64,000 nt of DNA from Theobroma cacao (Eukaryota; Streptophyta; Magnoliopsida; Malvales; Malvaceae). The DNA lies in contig NC_030855.1 in the NCBI RefSeq assembly GCF_000208745.1, positions 13,785,408 through 13,849,407 of the forward strand, in the 5' to 3' direction. Within the stretch, counting starts at the first letter, position 1; the number at the start of each line of letters is the position of its first letter. The translations under genes and the position numbers were made by a program. Shown piece by piece: positions 33,909 through 45,827 of the stretch. Under the pieces are notes generated by a model. The model was not told the origin of the DNA. It saw nothing but the letters and a program-made list of their open reading frames with translations, and made no database searches.

Positions 33909-35924
33909 ATGATGAAGAAGCTAGCCTTGCAAGAATCCATCACTTTCCCAACCCAATCCGCGCCTGACTGCTGGTTTGACGATACATGTATCCTGGATAT
34001 GGACTACTTTGTCAAGACCATATCAGGCATTAAGGCCAAGGGGGTCCGTCCTGACTTGATCGGTTCAATCATAGCGCATTATGCATCAAAATGGCTCCCT
34101 GACTTATCCAGCAATAACACCGAAAAGGGTCTTACGAATTTCGAAGAATCATTCCCAGAGAGTATCACAGCTTCCTGGATGAAAAAAAGATTCTTTGTTG
34201 AAACCTTAGTGGGGATCTTGCCTCCCGAGAGAGACTCCGTCCCATGCAACTTTCTCTTACGCCTTCTCCGGACGGCCAACATGGTCGGCGTAGAACCTGC
34301 CTACAGAGATGAGCTGGAGAAACGGATTTCATGGCAGCTCGACCAAGCTTCACTGAAAGAGCTGATGATTCCATCGTTTAGTCACACTTGCGGCACTCTG
34401 TTAGATGTGGAGCTTGTTATAAGGCTGGTGAAGAGATTTGCTAGCCTGGATGAAGGGGCTAGAAGTGGTGCTGCTTTGGTTAAAGCAGCTAAGCTTGTGG
34501 ATTGCTACTTAGCAGAAGCAGCCCTGGATACCAATTTGAGTTTGGATGAGTTTATTGCACTTGGTGGAGCTCTTCCTAGCCATGCTCGTGCCATGGATGA
34601 TGGCCTGTACCGTGCCATTGACACTTATCTTAAAGTAAGTTCATATTATTTCCAATTCTCTTTAGTTTAGTCCCAGCTGCTGATTAAACAAAAACACTTT
34701 TAAATAAGTAAATCTCGAGTCCTTAAATTATCTATATTTTAAACATCAGATAAGTTCAGGATTCAACACATAATTGTGACAAAAAGTTAACGATATTAGT
34801 GATTAGATCAGATGTTTATACCAAAATTAGCTGACTCTCTGAGTGTTAATGTATGGTTACTTAGACTTTAGATATCAATCTCTCATGTTCTAAACTGAGA
34901 AATCTCCAAAAAATTAGGCCCGCAATAGGGGGGGAATGGGAACGAAATGGACAAAAAAAATTTTGGGACAGAATAACGCCATATGGGCCCGTAGAAAGAT
35001 AGAGGTTGTTGATGAGTAGTCACTAGTCACCAGAAAAAGATTCTTCATCAGAATTTTGTAAGTTTTAGGTGGCCAAGGTTCTATATCTACATGGATTGCC
35101 CTTTTATCTTCGGTATAATGCTTTGAGCTGGATTTTCTGCTGTCTAGTTCTGTAATCTCGTGAAAGCTAAAGGTAATATAAATAAAACGTTTCCATCTTT
35201 GGATTATTTGGGCACACAAATTTGGAGCAGCAATCCATGAATGCTTGTGATGTTCTTTGAATCACATTGTCTCAACAGTCTCAAATTGGGGTTTCAGTTT
35301 TGAAATGAATTACATTGGATTATTTGATTAAGATGTGGATTGAATCAAAGAGACAAAACGAAAATTACATTGTTGCAGGCACATCCTGGTGTCCCAAAGC
35401 AAGATAGGAAGGTTCTTTGCAGATTAATAGACAGTCGAAAACTCTCACCAGAAGCATCCCTCCACGCTGCTCAAAACGAACGTTTACCTGTTCGAGCCGT
35501 AATTCAAGTGCTATTCTCGGAACAAACAAAGCTCAGTCGACATATAGATTGGAGTGGGTCGTTTAGTGGAACAAGGAGTCCAAACCCGGGGCTGGAAGCC
35601 CCTGCTCGGTGCCTGTCGAAACGTGAAATGAACGCTCAGCAAATGGAGATAAAGAAGCTGAAAGAGGACTTGCTGAAGGTCCAAAGCCAATGCATTGCCA
35701 TGCAAATGCAAATGGAGAAAATGTTGGATAAGAAGAAGGGGTTTTTCAGGTGGAGGAAGCTTGGGCTGAAGCCTTCGTTTAAGAGTAGCGTGAGTGTTTT
35801 TGAGAAGATTGAAGAAGGAGAAGGAGAAGGAGAGGTTGCTTTCGGGCTGCAAACGCCAATGGATATGAAAGCAAAGCTTGTTCGAGGTAGGACTCCTCCC
35901 AAGTGGAGAAAATCCATGCCTTGA
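33909..35924 (+). CDS. NPH3-domain protein without a BTB domain
   Basis: Two exons, 33909-34634 and 35379-35924, are joined by a 744-bp GT-AG intron in phase 0; the product is 423 aa. Residue 21 begins the NPH3 domain (CWFDDTCILDMDYFVKTI, then GVRPDLIGSIIAHYASKWLP). It continues through LLRLLRTANMVGVEP and the LSLDEFIALGGALP segment, and ends after exon 2 begins (AHPGVPKQDRKVLCRLIDSRKLSPEA, given here only by its first part AHPGVPKQDRKVLCRL). A coiled coil lies at about 328-355, and a basic tail (FFRWRKLGLKP, TPPKWRKSMP) closes the protein. Canonical family members carry an N-terminal BTB domain that binds CUL3; none is encoded here. The short form matches Arabidopsis At1g52770/At3g15570 in architecture as I recall it. 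The role is unknown. An adapter or scaffold role is inferred from the family. Intact. Confidence 0.9.
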
Positions 35925-36293
35925 AAAGTGAAGTAGGACTCCCAAAAATAAATTTGATGTTTGTTTATTATTAATTCTAAGCTAGGGAATAATGTAGGGG
36001 CTGAATAATATGTATTTGCATTATAATGTATTTCCAGTTGAATTCAAATAAGAGGCTACCCTCAGGGATATTAACATTACATCACCATGATCAGTCTTAA
36101 ATGTAGTTTGCTAGTTTCATTGTAATCCTATGCTTCTGAAAAATTACCTTTTGAATTTTAAAATTGTTTAGGATTTTCTACAGTAAGGTACCTCATAGAA
36201 AAACTGATGAAATATATAATTCTTTATATATTTTACAGCCATTAACATCTATCCAAGTACTTGTAGAGAAATTCAGTACAGATTTAGAAATCT
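35925..36293. other. 3' flank of the NPH3-family gene
   Basis: AATAAA at 35947-35952, 23 bp after the stop codon, is a likely poly(A) signal. The rest is AT-rich spacer with no gene seen. ACAGATTTAGAAATCT at 36278-36293 is the left member of a 16-bp direct repeat whose partner is at 36454-36469. Confidence 0.5.
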
Positions 36294-37720
36294 TTTTTTT
36301 TTGGAAGATTAAAGTGGATCATTTCTTTATAAAGAACTATTACTTACAAAAACAGAGAATTAGCAACTGGTGATCTTCCAGTTAATACTGTCCTAGGATG
36401 GCTTACAAAAAAACAGCCATGACAACAACCTGTTAAACTACACAGAGTACATAACAGATTTAGAAATCTAGTTAGAGAAAAGCTAAGGCGGTGCAGGCAG
36501 CAGCCCAGAACATACAACAAGGAAGATGTGGGCATATTAACCCATTTCCAGAAGCACTTCTCCCTTTTGGACTGATTTGCTTTACTGTTAATCTAATTCA
36601 CTTAAATCCTTCAAATTGTTTTGTTATGGCTGATATATTTCTTATCCTAGCAGCAGCAATTCTCCACTTTCCTTTCGTTTTTTCGTTGCAATAGCTCTTT
36701 GTGCAACATTTCTGAATGAGTTTCCACCGCAATCTATTTCAAATTCATCCTTCCTTTCTGCTAGTGAAGCACTTCCTTAACTGCAATGGCCTCAGCTTCT
36801 AGACTGATTTGAGCTTTTATCTTCCTGCCAACTCCCCCAATCAATTTCCCATCTTTTTCTCTTGCGACCACTCCAATTCCTGCATTCTTTGTCTCACTAC
36901 AAACTGCACTATCACGATTAATCTTTGCCCAAGCAATCTTTAGCTGAATGGATAAATTGAGAGGTCTGGTCTCTGCTTTTGTTAAATTCAAAATTTCTGA
37001 TATAGCGCTCTGGATCTTTCTGATTAATGCGATTGGATATCAGGAGTTTTCTTCTGTAATGCTGCTGTAAATGCATCTTTCCTTACAAATAAACCAGCGA
37101 GCATAAATGACTGTCACCATTAATCTGACTTTATGCTCTGAGTGCATCTGCTTGTTAATCATCATTACAACCACACCTCGAATGTAGTAGCTGCTCCCTC
37201 ATCCACCTTGTAACTCACAATCAGGCCTGGCCAGACTACTGAAAACCAATCACATGTGTAATGTGCTCAATTGATTCTGCTTCATTTTTGCTTATGGACA
37301 CAACCGATATTCTCTTACCTTCCTTCTCCACAAAATTAGACAAGTGGCTTTAGAATTAGTACATACCCTCCACAGGAAGTTTCTTTTCTTGACAGAGATT
37401 GGCATTTTCCTAATTACTTTTCATGTCGAGTCCTCAATAATATGTGATGTAGAGGTATTACTTTCTCTACCTCCCTCTGATGTATTGGTTGTGGTATGAT
37501 ATCTAGCTTTCACAGGGTACTCACCATCAACGGTGCTTGGCTAAATGATCCTATCCTTTCCACCATCTTGGCAAATAAGAATAGCAGAAGTTGCTGAAGC
37601 AGCTTCTCCTGAGATTCTCCCTATAATTTTGTCCAGCTTCCATGATCTGTCTTCCCTGTTAATGAGTTCTGAACCTATCATTGGAAGATTCTAAGCATGC
37701 ACCTCACCTTCATATAGTTG
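36294..37720 (-). mobile_element. LINE (non-LTR retrotransposon) 3' remnant
   Basis: The minus-strand translation shows, in order, a post-reverse-transcriptase phrase (DGEYPVKARYH, about 37530), a zf-RVT segment (RNFLWRVCTNSKATC with a following CP and H residues, about 37400-37200), and a plant RNase H-like segment (KINRDSAVC, NAGIGVVAREKDGKLIGG, about 36990-36760). A ten-base T run at 36293-36302 is consistent with a poly(A) tail on the minus strand. The reverse transcriptase is not visible. The left edge of a copia LTR interrupts it at 37721. Several frameshifts and stops: a pseudogene. Confidence 0.75.
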
Positions 37721-37888
37721 TGTTGGCGGAATAATCTTAATAGACTCAAGATAGAGTTCAACTCAACATATCAGAGAAACAAGTTGTCAAGGATGAAAAA
37801 CAGAGTAAAGAAGATATTTTGTTCTAAACAATAGGCCATTTTTTGATATGCATTATCTTAGAAGATATACATTACAAGACTTAACAAG
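37721..37888 (-). mobile_element. Distal part of a copia 3' LTR split by the Tat gypsy insertion
   Basis: The sequence starts TGTTGGCGGAATAATC on the plus strand. It abuts the Tat element at 37888, with the ACAAG target duplication at 37884-37888. The rest of the same LTR resumes at 56034 and reaches its inner end at 56214, next to a GGAGGAG purine tract (minus strand). Together the two pieces give an LTR of about 350 bp. The reconstruction rests on position and TG/CA ends because no second LTR copy survives for comparison. Confidence 0.55.
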
Positions 37889-38588
37889 TGTAGATGCTTA
37901 ATTTTGGTTAGCTATTATTTTTGAAGTATTGTGTTATAGAAAATTTACATTAGGGGTGTTTTAAGCATGGAAGCACTCAGTGTGTTCTAAGTGCAAAAGA
38001 GCCCAAGGGTGTTTCAAGCGCGGAAGCGTCCAAGGGCGTTCTAAGTGCGGAAGTGCCTAGGGTGTTTCAAGTGCGGAAGCGCCCAAGGTGTTCCAAATGC
38101 AGAAGCGCCCAGGGGCAATCCGAGCTCTGAAACACCCAAAGGCATTCCCAGTGCGGAAGTGCTTAGGAGCGTTCTAAGTGCAGAAACACCCATGAATAAG
38201 TATGGAACAACTATTTGTACAGGGAAGTGAAAGTAACTCAGAACAAGTGACAGGGTTCATGAATTATCTTTACATTTGAGATGTTTTAGAAAACTTGACT
38301 TGGTGGCTCAGATATAGAGATAGTTAAGAGGATTTCTTCTTAACCTTTCTTTGAAGTACATGTGCTTTACCCCTTTTTTCTTTCTTTGCTCCTAAAGAAC
38401 ACATGTAGCGCACTATCAAATGCTACTACTTTATTATCCAAAACTTACGCCCATTACCCAACTACATGGTTATTCTTTTAAATATCCCATAAGCCGTTGT
38501 TTAACTGATCTTCCCTGACAAGCACATGCTCTATGATTGAACATGTTCTTTTAATTACTCTTAAGAAAGTGCTCTTGTTTAGTATAAA
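37889..38588 (+). repeat. 5' LTR of the Tat element, first part
   Basis: It aligns with 54975-55750 of the 3' LTR: AATTTTGGTTAGCTATTATT near the start, then the minisatellite, then CATGTGCTTTACCC and TAAATATCCCATAA. It is broken at 38588 by a solo LTR and continues at 41425. Confidence 0.88.
37950..38205 (+). repeat. Minisatellite inside the Tat 5' LTR
   Basis: About nine diverged units of roughly 26-30 bp are built on the phrase GTGTTCCAAGTGCGGAAGCG plus CCCAGG. The homologous array in the 3' LTR (about 55035-55345) has a similar unit but a different series of variants. Confidence 0.85.
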
Positions 38589-41424
38589 TGTAAAACCCGA
38601 CCCTATAAATACATGTCATAACATACATGCACTGAGTAGCATGTTATTATGTTAGGAAAATCCCTAAAAATAGACGAAACACGGTATTGTACCTAACGGT
38701 ACACTTGAATTGATTTAACCTCGAACTAGTTCAAATAGGAATCGTAGGATGAAATTTAACATTTTATAGTCAAGGAATGACTAAAAATGATTGTTCGGAG
38801 TTCGAGGGTTCATTTGGGGAAAAATTGAAAATTTTGATGTTCAGGGGCAAAATCGTAATTTTTCCACCCATGGATAAAATTTGAGATTTTGAGAGAATTT
38901 AGATCAAATTTGACAAATTGGAGAATGGTATGAGTATAAGGGATGAAAAATATGTCTATGGGCAATTTTTCAGATTTTGGGGCAAAAATGTAATTTTTGA
39001 CTTTTACGGGGGTAAAAGTCAAAATTTTAAAATTACTCCACCAAGACTTTGGATAAGTCTGAGAATTTTATCTAAGCTATGGATATGTGGGACACGTGTG
39101 TGGTGAAAATTTGAAAACAAATGGATGAAATTTTAAAAACGGACCAATGGGGAAGTGACACATGGCATTTTTTTAATGGTTTAATATTATTTTAATGAAA
39201 AGTCAGCCCATTTGAACTTCATTTTAAGTGATGGCCGGCCATAAGGAAGAACAAGAGAGGAAATAGAGAGGAAAGGAAGAAAAAAAGAAAAACCAAAGAG
39301 AAACAAGAAAATTCAAAGGGGAATTCGCGTTTTTCGCCCGTTTATGCGTCTAACGGTAAGATTTTTCGATTTTAGCTTGATTTCTACCTTTCCTATGCCT
39401 TTATTTCCATTAAGTATGCTTGAGGAGAGAGATCAAAAAGTGATATCAAGGGGTGGACGAAATTCTAAGGGAGAGATTTTGGAATTTTTAGGTTTTGATT
39501 TTTAGTTAAATTGATAGTTTTAGTTAGTTAAATGTGTTTAGAAATTAAATTGGGCAAGAAATCATTAAATTTTCACAATACCCACTCTTGGCTGGATGCT
39601 CAATGCTGTACAATGATGATGAATTGATTTTATTCTAAGGAAAATGAAGAGAAAATGATGAAAAACGATTAAACGTGATAGAAAAACAAAGTAGAAAATT
39701 AACCGAGTTAATGTCCCATTTTTGGCCGAATTTTCCAAGGAAGGGAGTGAGCTGATTTTGTTGTTTTTAGAAGGTTATTGGCTGATATTTAATGGTTAGA
39801 AATGTTGGAGAGAGAATGGGATGATTTAGAGCTAAAATGGAGCGCGTTAGCAATTTATCGGGTAAAGTGCCAAAAATAGGTTAATACCGCGTTTAAGCCA
39901 TTTTTGGCTATTGCATTTCATACCATGCATTAGTATAGGATTTAAGTCAAATATATAGTGATTTAGCATTAATGTGATGAATTGAGTAAATTTTTGCAAT
40001 GTATCTAGGAGGAGAGCCTTCCGGTAAAGGCAAGAAAATCGTACCCGACGAGTAGTTATCGGGGCACTTAGGAAGCTTTTAGTTTGTACAAACGGTGAGT
40101 AAACTTATTATTATTGTAAATTATCTAGAGTTTATTTTTAAATGCTCTTTATGTATTTTATGAAATGAAAATGAGATTAAAACGGGATTTTTGATGTTTT
40201 ACAAACAAATATGACAAATAAAGATATATTAGGTTGATTATGAAATTGAGTAATTGGAGGCTGTTAACTGTCTTGAAAATTATATATTTTCCTATGAATG
40301 GCTTATGAGATATGAGTATATGTGGCTATATTTTGTAAGTGTATTGGAAAATTTATGTAAGCTGTTTTTACTATGCAGGCTAGATAAATAAATAAAAGTC
40401 ACGTTATACTGTCGAAATTTTATTAAAATTGATGGGTTAGTCATTGCAGTGACGAGTTTCCATGGACTGCCTATTAGAGGGGCACGGTAAACCCGGTTAT
40501 ATAGTTACTCCGATTGTAGAGGCAGGGAGGGTAACTCTTGAGGTAGTATTAGAGCTCACTTCACGTCGAACCCCCACGTGAATGTGTAACTCGGCCAACG
40601 CTAAGGAACGGCTTGTTTTAAAAATAAAAATGTGTTTCACATGTAAATGTTATAACAACCTTGACGGACTCGGTTAGATGCCTCAGCCAAGGTATCCCCG
40701 AGGATTAGTTTTGGCTTGAGCCTTGTTTTTAATAAAAGACATGAGCCTTAACAACTGTTTTGGTAAATTACAAATATTTTATGGTTTAAGAAATAAATTG
40801 AAAACATTATGAAATGGTTCATAATTTGTTGTTTAAACTTGCATCCATTTTACTCGCCTTTAGATATTTATGATAATGTCTGTTTACTCATTGGGATTTC
40901 AAAATCTCACCCACTTCTTTTCCAGACATTTTAGGTCTGTGGTAGCTTGTAGATACCTTATTTTGTCGAGGATTCTAGTTGATATCTCTACCACACAGAC
41001 AGTAGGTTTCTAGCACCAACACTGGGTGTATTTTGGGTCACTTGTCATTGTAACCATTATTGTACATTATAACTTTGTAAATTTTTGTATGTGTGAATTT
41101 ATTTTACTTACACGTTACAAAAGATTTCTTACACGTGCTTCTATAAATATTGTTTTATATAAAAAATGCTATATTTTAATCAATATTTTGAATAGTGATA
41201 TTTATCTATAAATCTTTTTAAAATATTTTTGTCTTTTGATTTACTTGCGCAGCAAACTACTGGAAATTGTTTAAAATGGAATGTTTAAAAACGATTGCTC
41301 ACAGAAAAGGTAAGAAACTGATATGTAAGCCTTGCGGGGTTCTGATTGGCATTTCGGATAATGAGTGTCAATTGGGACGTCGTGACGGTTATCATGGGCC
41401 CGAGGGAGGTTCCGGGTCGTGACA
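38589..41424 (+). mobile_element. Solo LTR (2.84 kb) of a Ty3/gypsy element inside the Tat 5' LTR
   Basis: It starts TGTAAAACCCGACCCT and ends CCGGGTCGTGACA, with a perfect 5-bp target duplication ATAAA at 38584-38588 and 41425-41429. The intact 3' LTR of the Tat host shows the empty site (TAGTATAAATATAAGGG near 55742). There is no internal region, primer site or coding content, so it is the product of recombination between two LTRs. Plus orientation is inferred from the end sequences. Confidence 0.9.
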
Positions 41425-41709
41425 ATAAATATAAGGGAGTGAGAGGTTAGAAGGCAATCAGAAATCATTAGACACCTAGCAGACATTATCTTGAAAGCTC
41501 ACTCTAGACTCCTCCAAATAGTTTTTCTATTTAGCCTTTCCCATTTGTCGTAATCTGTAACTTTTTTCACCTTTTCTTATCCTTCACCATCTGCCACCAA
41601 AGCAGTTACGCCTTAAAAACTGCTCCAGTCTTCCTCTCTGTCGCCTTTTACGCATCTCGATTCATTCATTACAACACGTCCTCTCTCCTTACCAAAAGAA
41701 CCCTCTACA
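41425..41709 (+). repeat. 5' LTR of the Tat element, second part
   Basis: It aligns with about 55745-56028 (GGAGGCAATCAGAAATCCTT type words, CTGCTCCAGTCTTCCTC, AAAAGAACCCTCTACA). The following TTTTGGTGACTTCATTGGGG at 41710 is the presumed primer-binding region; I could not assign a tRNA. Confidence 0.85.
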
Positions 41710-43200
41710 TTTTGGTGACTTCATTGGGGAAGAGTGATTGTAGTAAGTGAAAAATTAGCCAAAAATATTTTATCAGAGGATTTGGAGAGTTCTCCCGACA
41801 ACCAAGAAACTACAGTTCCCATCTATGTCCAAGAGCTTATGAAAATGCTTCAATCTTCTCAAGAAAAGATGCAAGTGCTAAAGGAAAACAACAAGTGGAT
41901 GATGGAGACTGTTAACCAGTTTACGTCCTCGATTGCCACCGCCTCTCAACCTCCATCTATGCTAGTAGAAAATGTCGCTAAAGTGGTCAACAACAAAAAT
42001 GGAAGAATGGAGAAAGCACGACCAACCCACCCCACAATATCGCAAATCCCTTTGTTATAGGCAATCCCCTTATAGTAACTCCTTCCACTAGCGCTCAAAG
42101 TTTTGTCATAAAAAAGGAGTTGAATAAGTTGCTCAATCAGAAGAACAGGAGTCTTAACTTCTTAAAGTTTGACCTGAAACTACCCTATTTTGCCAAGGTA
42201 ACAACTAAACCATACCTTAAAGATTACACCAGCCCAAAATTCAAACAATTCAATGGCAAGACTGGTGATGCTTGAGAACATGTCATGAAGTTTGTAGAAA
42301 CCTTAGGAGTCGCAGGCTTGGACGACGATTTAAAGATGAAGGAGTTCTCTAAGTCCTTTATTGAGAAAGCCTACACTTGGTATGTTAATCTCATTCTTGA
42401 CTCAATTGACTCTTGGAACCAGATGTGTAGAATGTTCGGAGAAAAGTTCTTATCTACCCAAAAGAAAGTGACCCTTATTGACTTGAGGAGAGAACATCAA
42501 AAGGTAAGAGAGGATCTTATAGAGTACATCTAGTAGTTCAGAGAACGTGTACTAGATATACAAGATTCTCATGATGAGAAGGAGCTGGTTAAAAACATCC
42601 AAGGTATGTTCGATAAATATAGGGTGCATTTGGAAAACTTACCTCTTCCTACTTTTACCATTTTAGTTGAAGCTGCATGACGGACTAATAACATAGTCCT
42701 TAGGTAAAAAGTGGCTAATCGTTTCAAGAGGAGGAAGACCCTGACTGTGAACATAATCCAAGGAAAAGGTAAAGAAAGAAGAAGACTTCGAGAAAATCTA
42801 AGGCCAAGGTGTGAGAACTTTAAGGAAAGATAAGATGAAGAGATTGCTGCGCCTTCTCCATTCTCAGCTCCACTTGATAGAGTAAGGGCATTCTTTCAAG
42901 AATAGATGAGAGATGGAAAAATAAATTTACCTTATGTGTCAAGATCCCCAACGGCAGAAGAAAAGTCTAATCCACATTATTGCGATTATCATCGTGCGGT
43001 GGGTCATCCATTTGCTAAATGCAAAAACATACGTAAGATATTTCACATGAAGACACAAGCAGGAGAAGTCTTGATTGGAAACAACAGGATTCAAAATAAT
43101 CCACTCCCTTGGCATCCAAATGCTCGAGGACATGTAAGTGTAGTTATCAATATTCAGGACGAGTCTATTTCTCCTTTAAACTAAGAAGAGGATAAATGTG
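41710..43200 (+). pseudogene. Tat gag remnant
   Basis: The coding pieces in order are an N-terminal segment (41734-42060, VPIYVQELMKMLQ), the retrotransposon gag core (about 42240-42533, with FNGKTGDA, TWYVNLILDSIDSW and FGEKFLST), and a zinc-knuckle-like region (42906-43184, HYCDYHRAVGHPFAKC). In-frame stops (for example after GKTGDA near 42273) and frameshifts interrupt it. Confidence 0.82.
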
Positions 43201-43370
43201 CCGTTGCTATGGTTACCTCTTCCATTGCTAGCTCACTCATGAAGACACCTAACTATAGGCACTTCTTTGATCAACTTTGCTTCTCAGAGGAATCAAGGAA
43301 GAAAATAGCCACAATATTAGTACAGATAGCTAGTTTATAAAATAGGGAATACAACTTGGTGGGATAACCT

Positions 43371-43881
43371 ATGAAGAAGATGACAAGTGGATATGAGAAC
43401 GCCATAGTATTTACAGAAGTAGAAATGTGCACACCACATCCCTATCACAACAAACCACTCAATGTGGAGAACAATGTCAACAGATACCCAATGCGAAGGA
43501 CGTTCATTGATGACGGTTCCTCGATGAACCTCATGCCACTGTTTACTTTGAAGGCTATGAATATATACTTAAGGAGTTTGCGTCATCTTATGAACATCAC
43601 TTCCTTCGACAACAAAGAAATTAAAACTCTGGGACAAGTCATGGTGAATTTTAAGATGGATGTATTTAAGACCCAACTTGCTTCCATATCATTGAAGCTG
43701 ATGTGGCCTATCACCTCTTTATAGGAATTAAGTTCTTACATACTCATAATATCATTCCTTCTTCGTGCCACCGATGTATCAAAGGCTACTAGAAGGGGAA
43801 GGAAATCTTCATTCCAGTAACCAAGGCACCATTTGAACGCCATGAGGTAAGTTACACTGAAACTTCTTTCTTGGAGGAACC
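43371..43881 (+). pseudogene. Tat aspartic protease remnant
   Basis: RRTFIDDGSSMNLMPL (about 43492-43540) carries the D-x-G-S-type protease core of Tat elements. The expected follow-up (LGQVMVNFKMD, then EADVAYHLFIGI in a shifted frame) is visible to about 43730. The frame is then cut by the nested gypsy element at 43887. Confidence 0.75.
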
Positions 43882-43886
43882 AATAG

Positions 43887-44488
43887 TGACACCGGGGCAT
43901 TGTAAAGACACCTAGGCGTTGTGAAAGACACCAATCGTGGCGAGGTTGAAAACCCCACTAAGGTGAATCACCAATCTTGGCAAGGTTGAAAACCCCACTA
44001 AGGTGAAAAATAGCCAAAATCCCACTTTGGTTGCCTAGGCCAAAGATATTAAAACCTTTTACTCTTTAAAAAGAGCCTAGAGAATTAAGCACTCCTGTTT
44101 AAGAAAATATTATTTATTAACTCTCAACTCTGAATGTCTTACAACTAAGCTCAAGGGTCCTATTTATAGTATTATAGGTCCAAATCCTAATAAAACTCTA
44201 CTTTATATTTTCTAATACAATTAGAATAATTAATAAGAGATTTAAATAAAATAGGTTTTCTATTCCTAAATAGAACATGACTATCCTAATCAAATACTAA
44301 TTCTTAAAAGTATTAAAATAAAAATAAGAAAAGAATCCTAATCTAAATAAAATAAANAAATACTAAATTCTTAAAAGTATTAAAATAAAAATAAGAAAAG
44401 AATGCTAATATAAATAAAATAAAGAAAATAAATCCTAAATCAACTAAATTAGCAAAAACTAAATACAATTCTAGACGCTCCTGCGTTA
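43887..44488 (-). repeat. 3' LTR of the nested gypsy element
   Basis: 602 bp, against 535 bp for its partner. The excess is a tandem duplication of an AAGTATTAAAATAAAAATAA-containing segment at about 44300-44425. The inner end reads TAACGCAGG where the partner has TGACGCAGG (minus strand), next to a GAGGAGAA purine tract. Confidence 0.88.
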
Positions 44489-44508
44489 TTCTCCTCGGGT
44501 CAGAAAAA

Positions 44509-45735
44509 CTAAGCTCTGATGGGTAGGCTTGGACATACTCCATGTTGATGTCTGGATCCATATATTGTCATAGTCCATACCAACCATTTGATCAATTCAT
44601 CCATTGTTTTGAAGGTTGTTTTCCATTCATCTCCAAGTCGTATTCGAATTTGTTGATATGCTTTCTTCAAATCGAACTTCAAAAACACTCTAGAGCTAAT
44701 GAACATGTCATCCAATCGAGGGATAGGAAAATCATACTTAACTGTAGTCTTGTTAACGGAATGGTTGTCCACAAAGCTTCTCGATAAGTTTCCCGAACTT
44801 TGGTTGACCAATTTTGTTTGACCATATGTGGGTGAAGATACTTCATTCTCCTTGGAGACTAATAAGAGACATAAATGGTTGGACTCACAATAAGCTTTGT
44901 TTAAGCCAGACATAGTGACGAGTGTTTTATCTTCCTCTTATCTCTTTGGTCAGTCTTCTGGCTTTAATGGAGTTAACATAATTTTTACTCCATCCTTAAT
45001 GAAGGAATAAGTATTATTGTATCCATCATGGTGAGCTTGACGATCATATTGCCATGGGCGTCCTAACAACAAGTGGCATGCGTCCATTGGAATAACATCA
45101 CACCAGACTTCATCTTCATACTTATTTCCAATAGAGAATTGAACACAACAACGTTTTGTTACCTTAACTTCGTTTCCTTTTCTCAGCCATTGTAACTTGT
45201 AAGGATGAGGATGTATTTCAGTTGGAAGTTTCAACTTTTCCACCATGTAGTTGGCAACAACATTCTCACAACTTCCACTATCAATAATGACATTACAAAC
45301 CTTCCCTTGGGATGTGCATCTTGTATAGAATATGTTACGACGAAGTCAACTTTCATCTTTAGTCATCATGGCGGTGTTAAGGTTACGACGAACAACAAGA
45401 GCTTCTCCATGGTCAGCAGAAACTTTGTCTATCTCTTCGTCATCATACTCATCATAGACTGGTTCTAATTTTTCTCAATGCACATAATCTTCTTCTTAAG
45501 AGGACGAATTTTGATGAAACGGGTTAATGTCATTCTCTTCATCACTAGAGCTGTTATTGTTGATTTGAGCATCACGTCTTACGAGTTGCTTTTGTAATTC
45601 TTGAATTTGCTGACGTAGTTCTGCAATCTCAATCTCGTGATTATCTCTTTGACGTCTTGGCATCATTTTATTGTATGATGATGATGATGTGGTGATGTAG
45701 AGAAAACAAAAAATGATGATATAACTATAAAGCAA
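44509..45735 (-). pseudogene. Gag-protease-RT remnant of the nested gypsy element
   Basis: Three minus-strand pieces lie in correct order: the gag start with an acidic/Gln-rich helix (ELRQQIQELQKQL), a pepsin-like protease with DSGS and the LLLGRPWQ beta-hairpin, and the first palm motifs of reverse transcriptase ending at DELIKWLV. The YVDD active-site motif is not present because the 3' part is deleted. It cannot code for an active enzyme. Confidence 0.85.
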
Positions 45736-45827
45736 TAAATAAAATTACTCAAACAGGGAGTATAGAAACTCAACAGCGATCATGAACTTATGTAGTGAAC
45801 AATGATCCTCCTGCTGTGATACCAAAC

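Noticed and set aside
35511..35945. 144-aa minus-strand frame over NPH3 exon 2
   Set aside because: Antisense shadow of the coding exon; composition reflects the reversed coiled-coil region.
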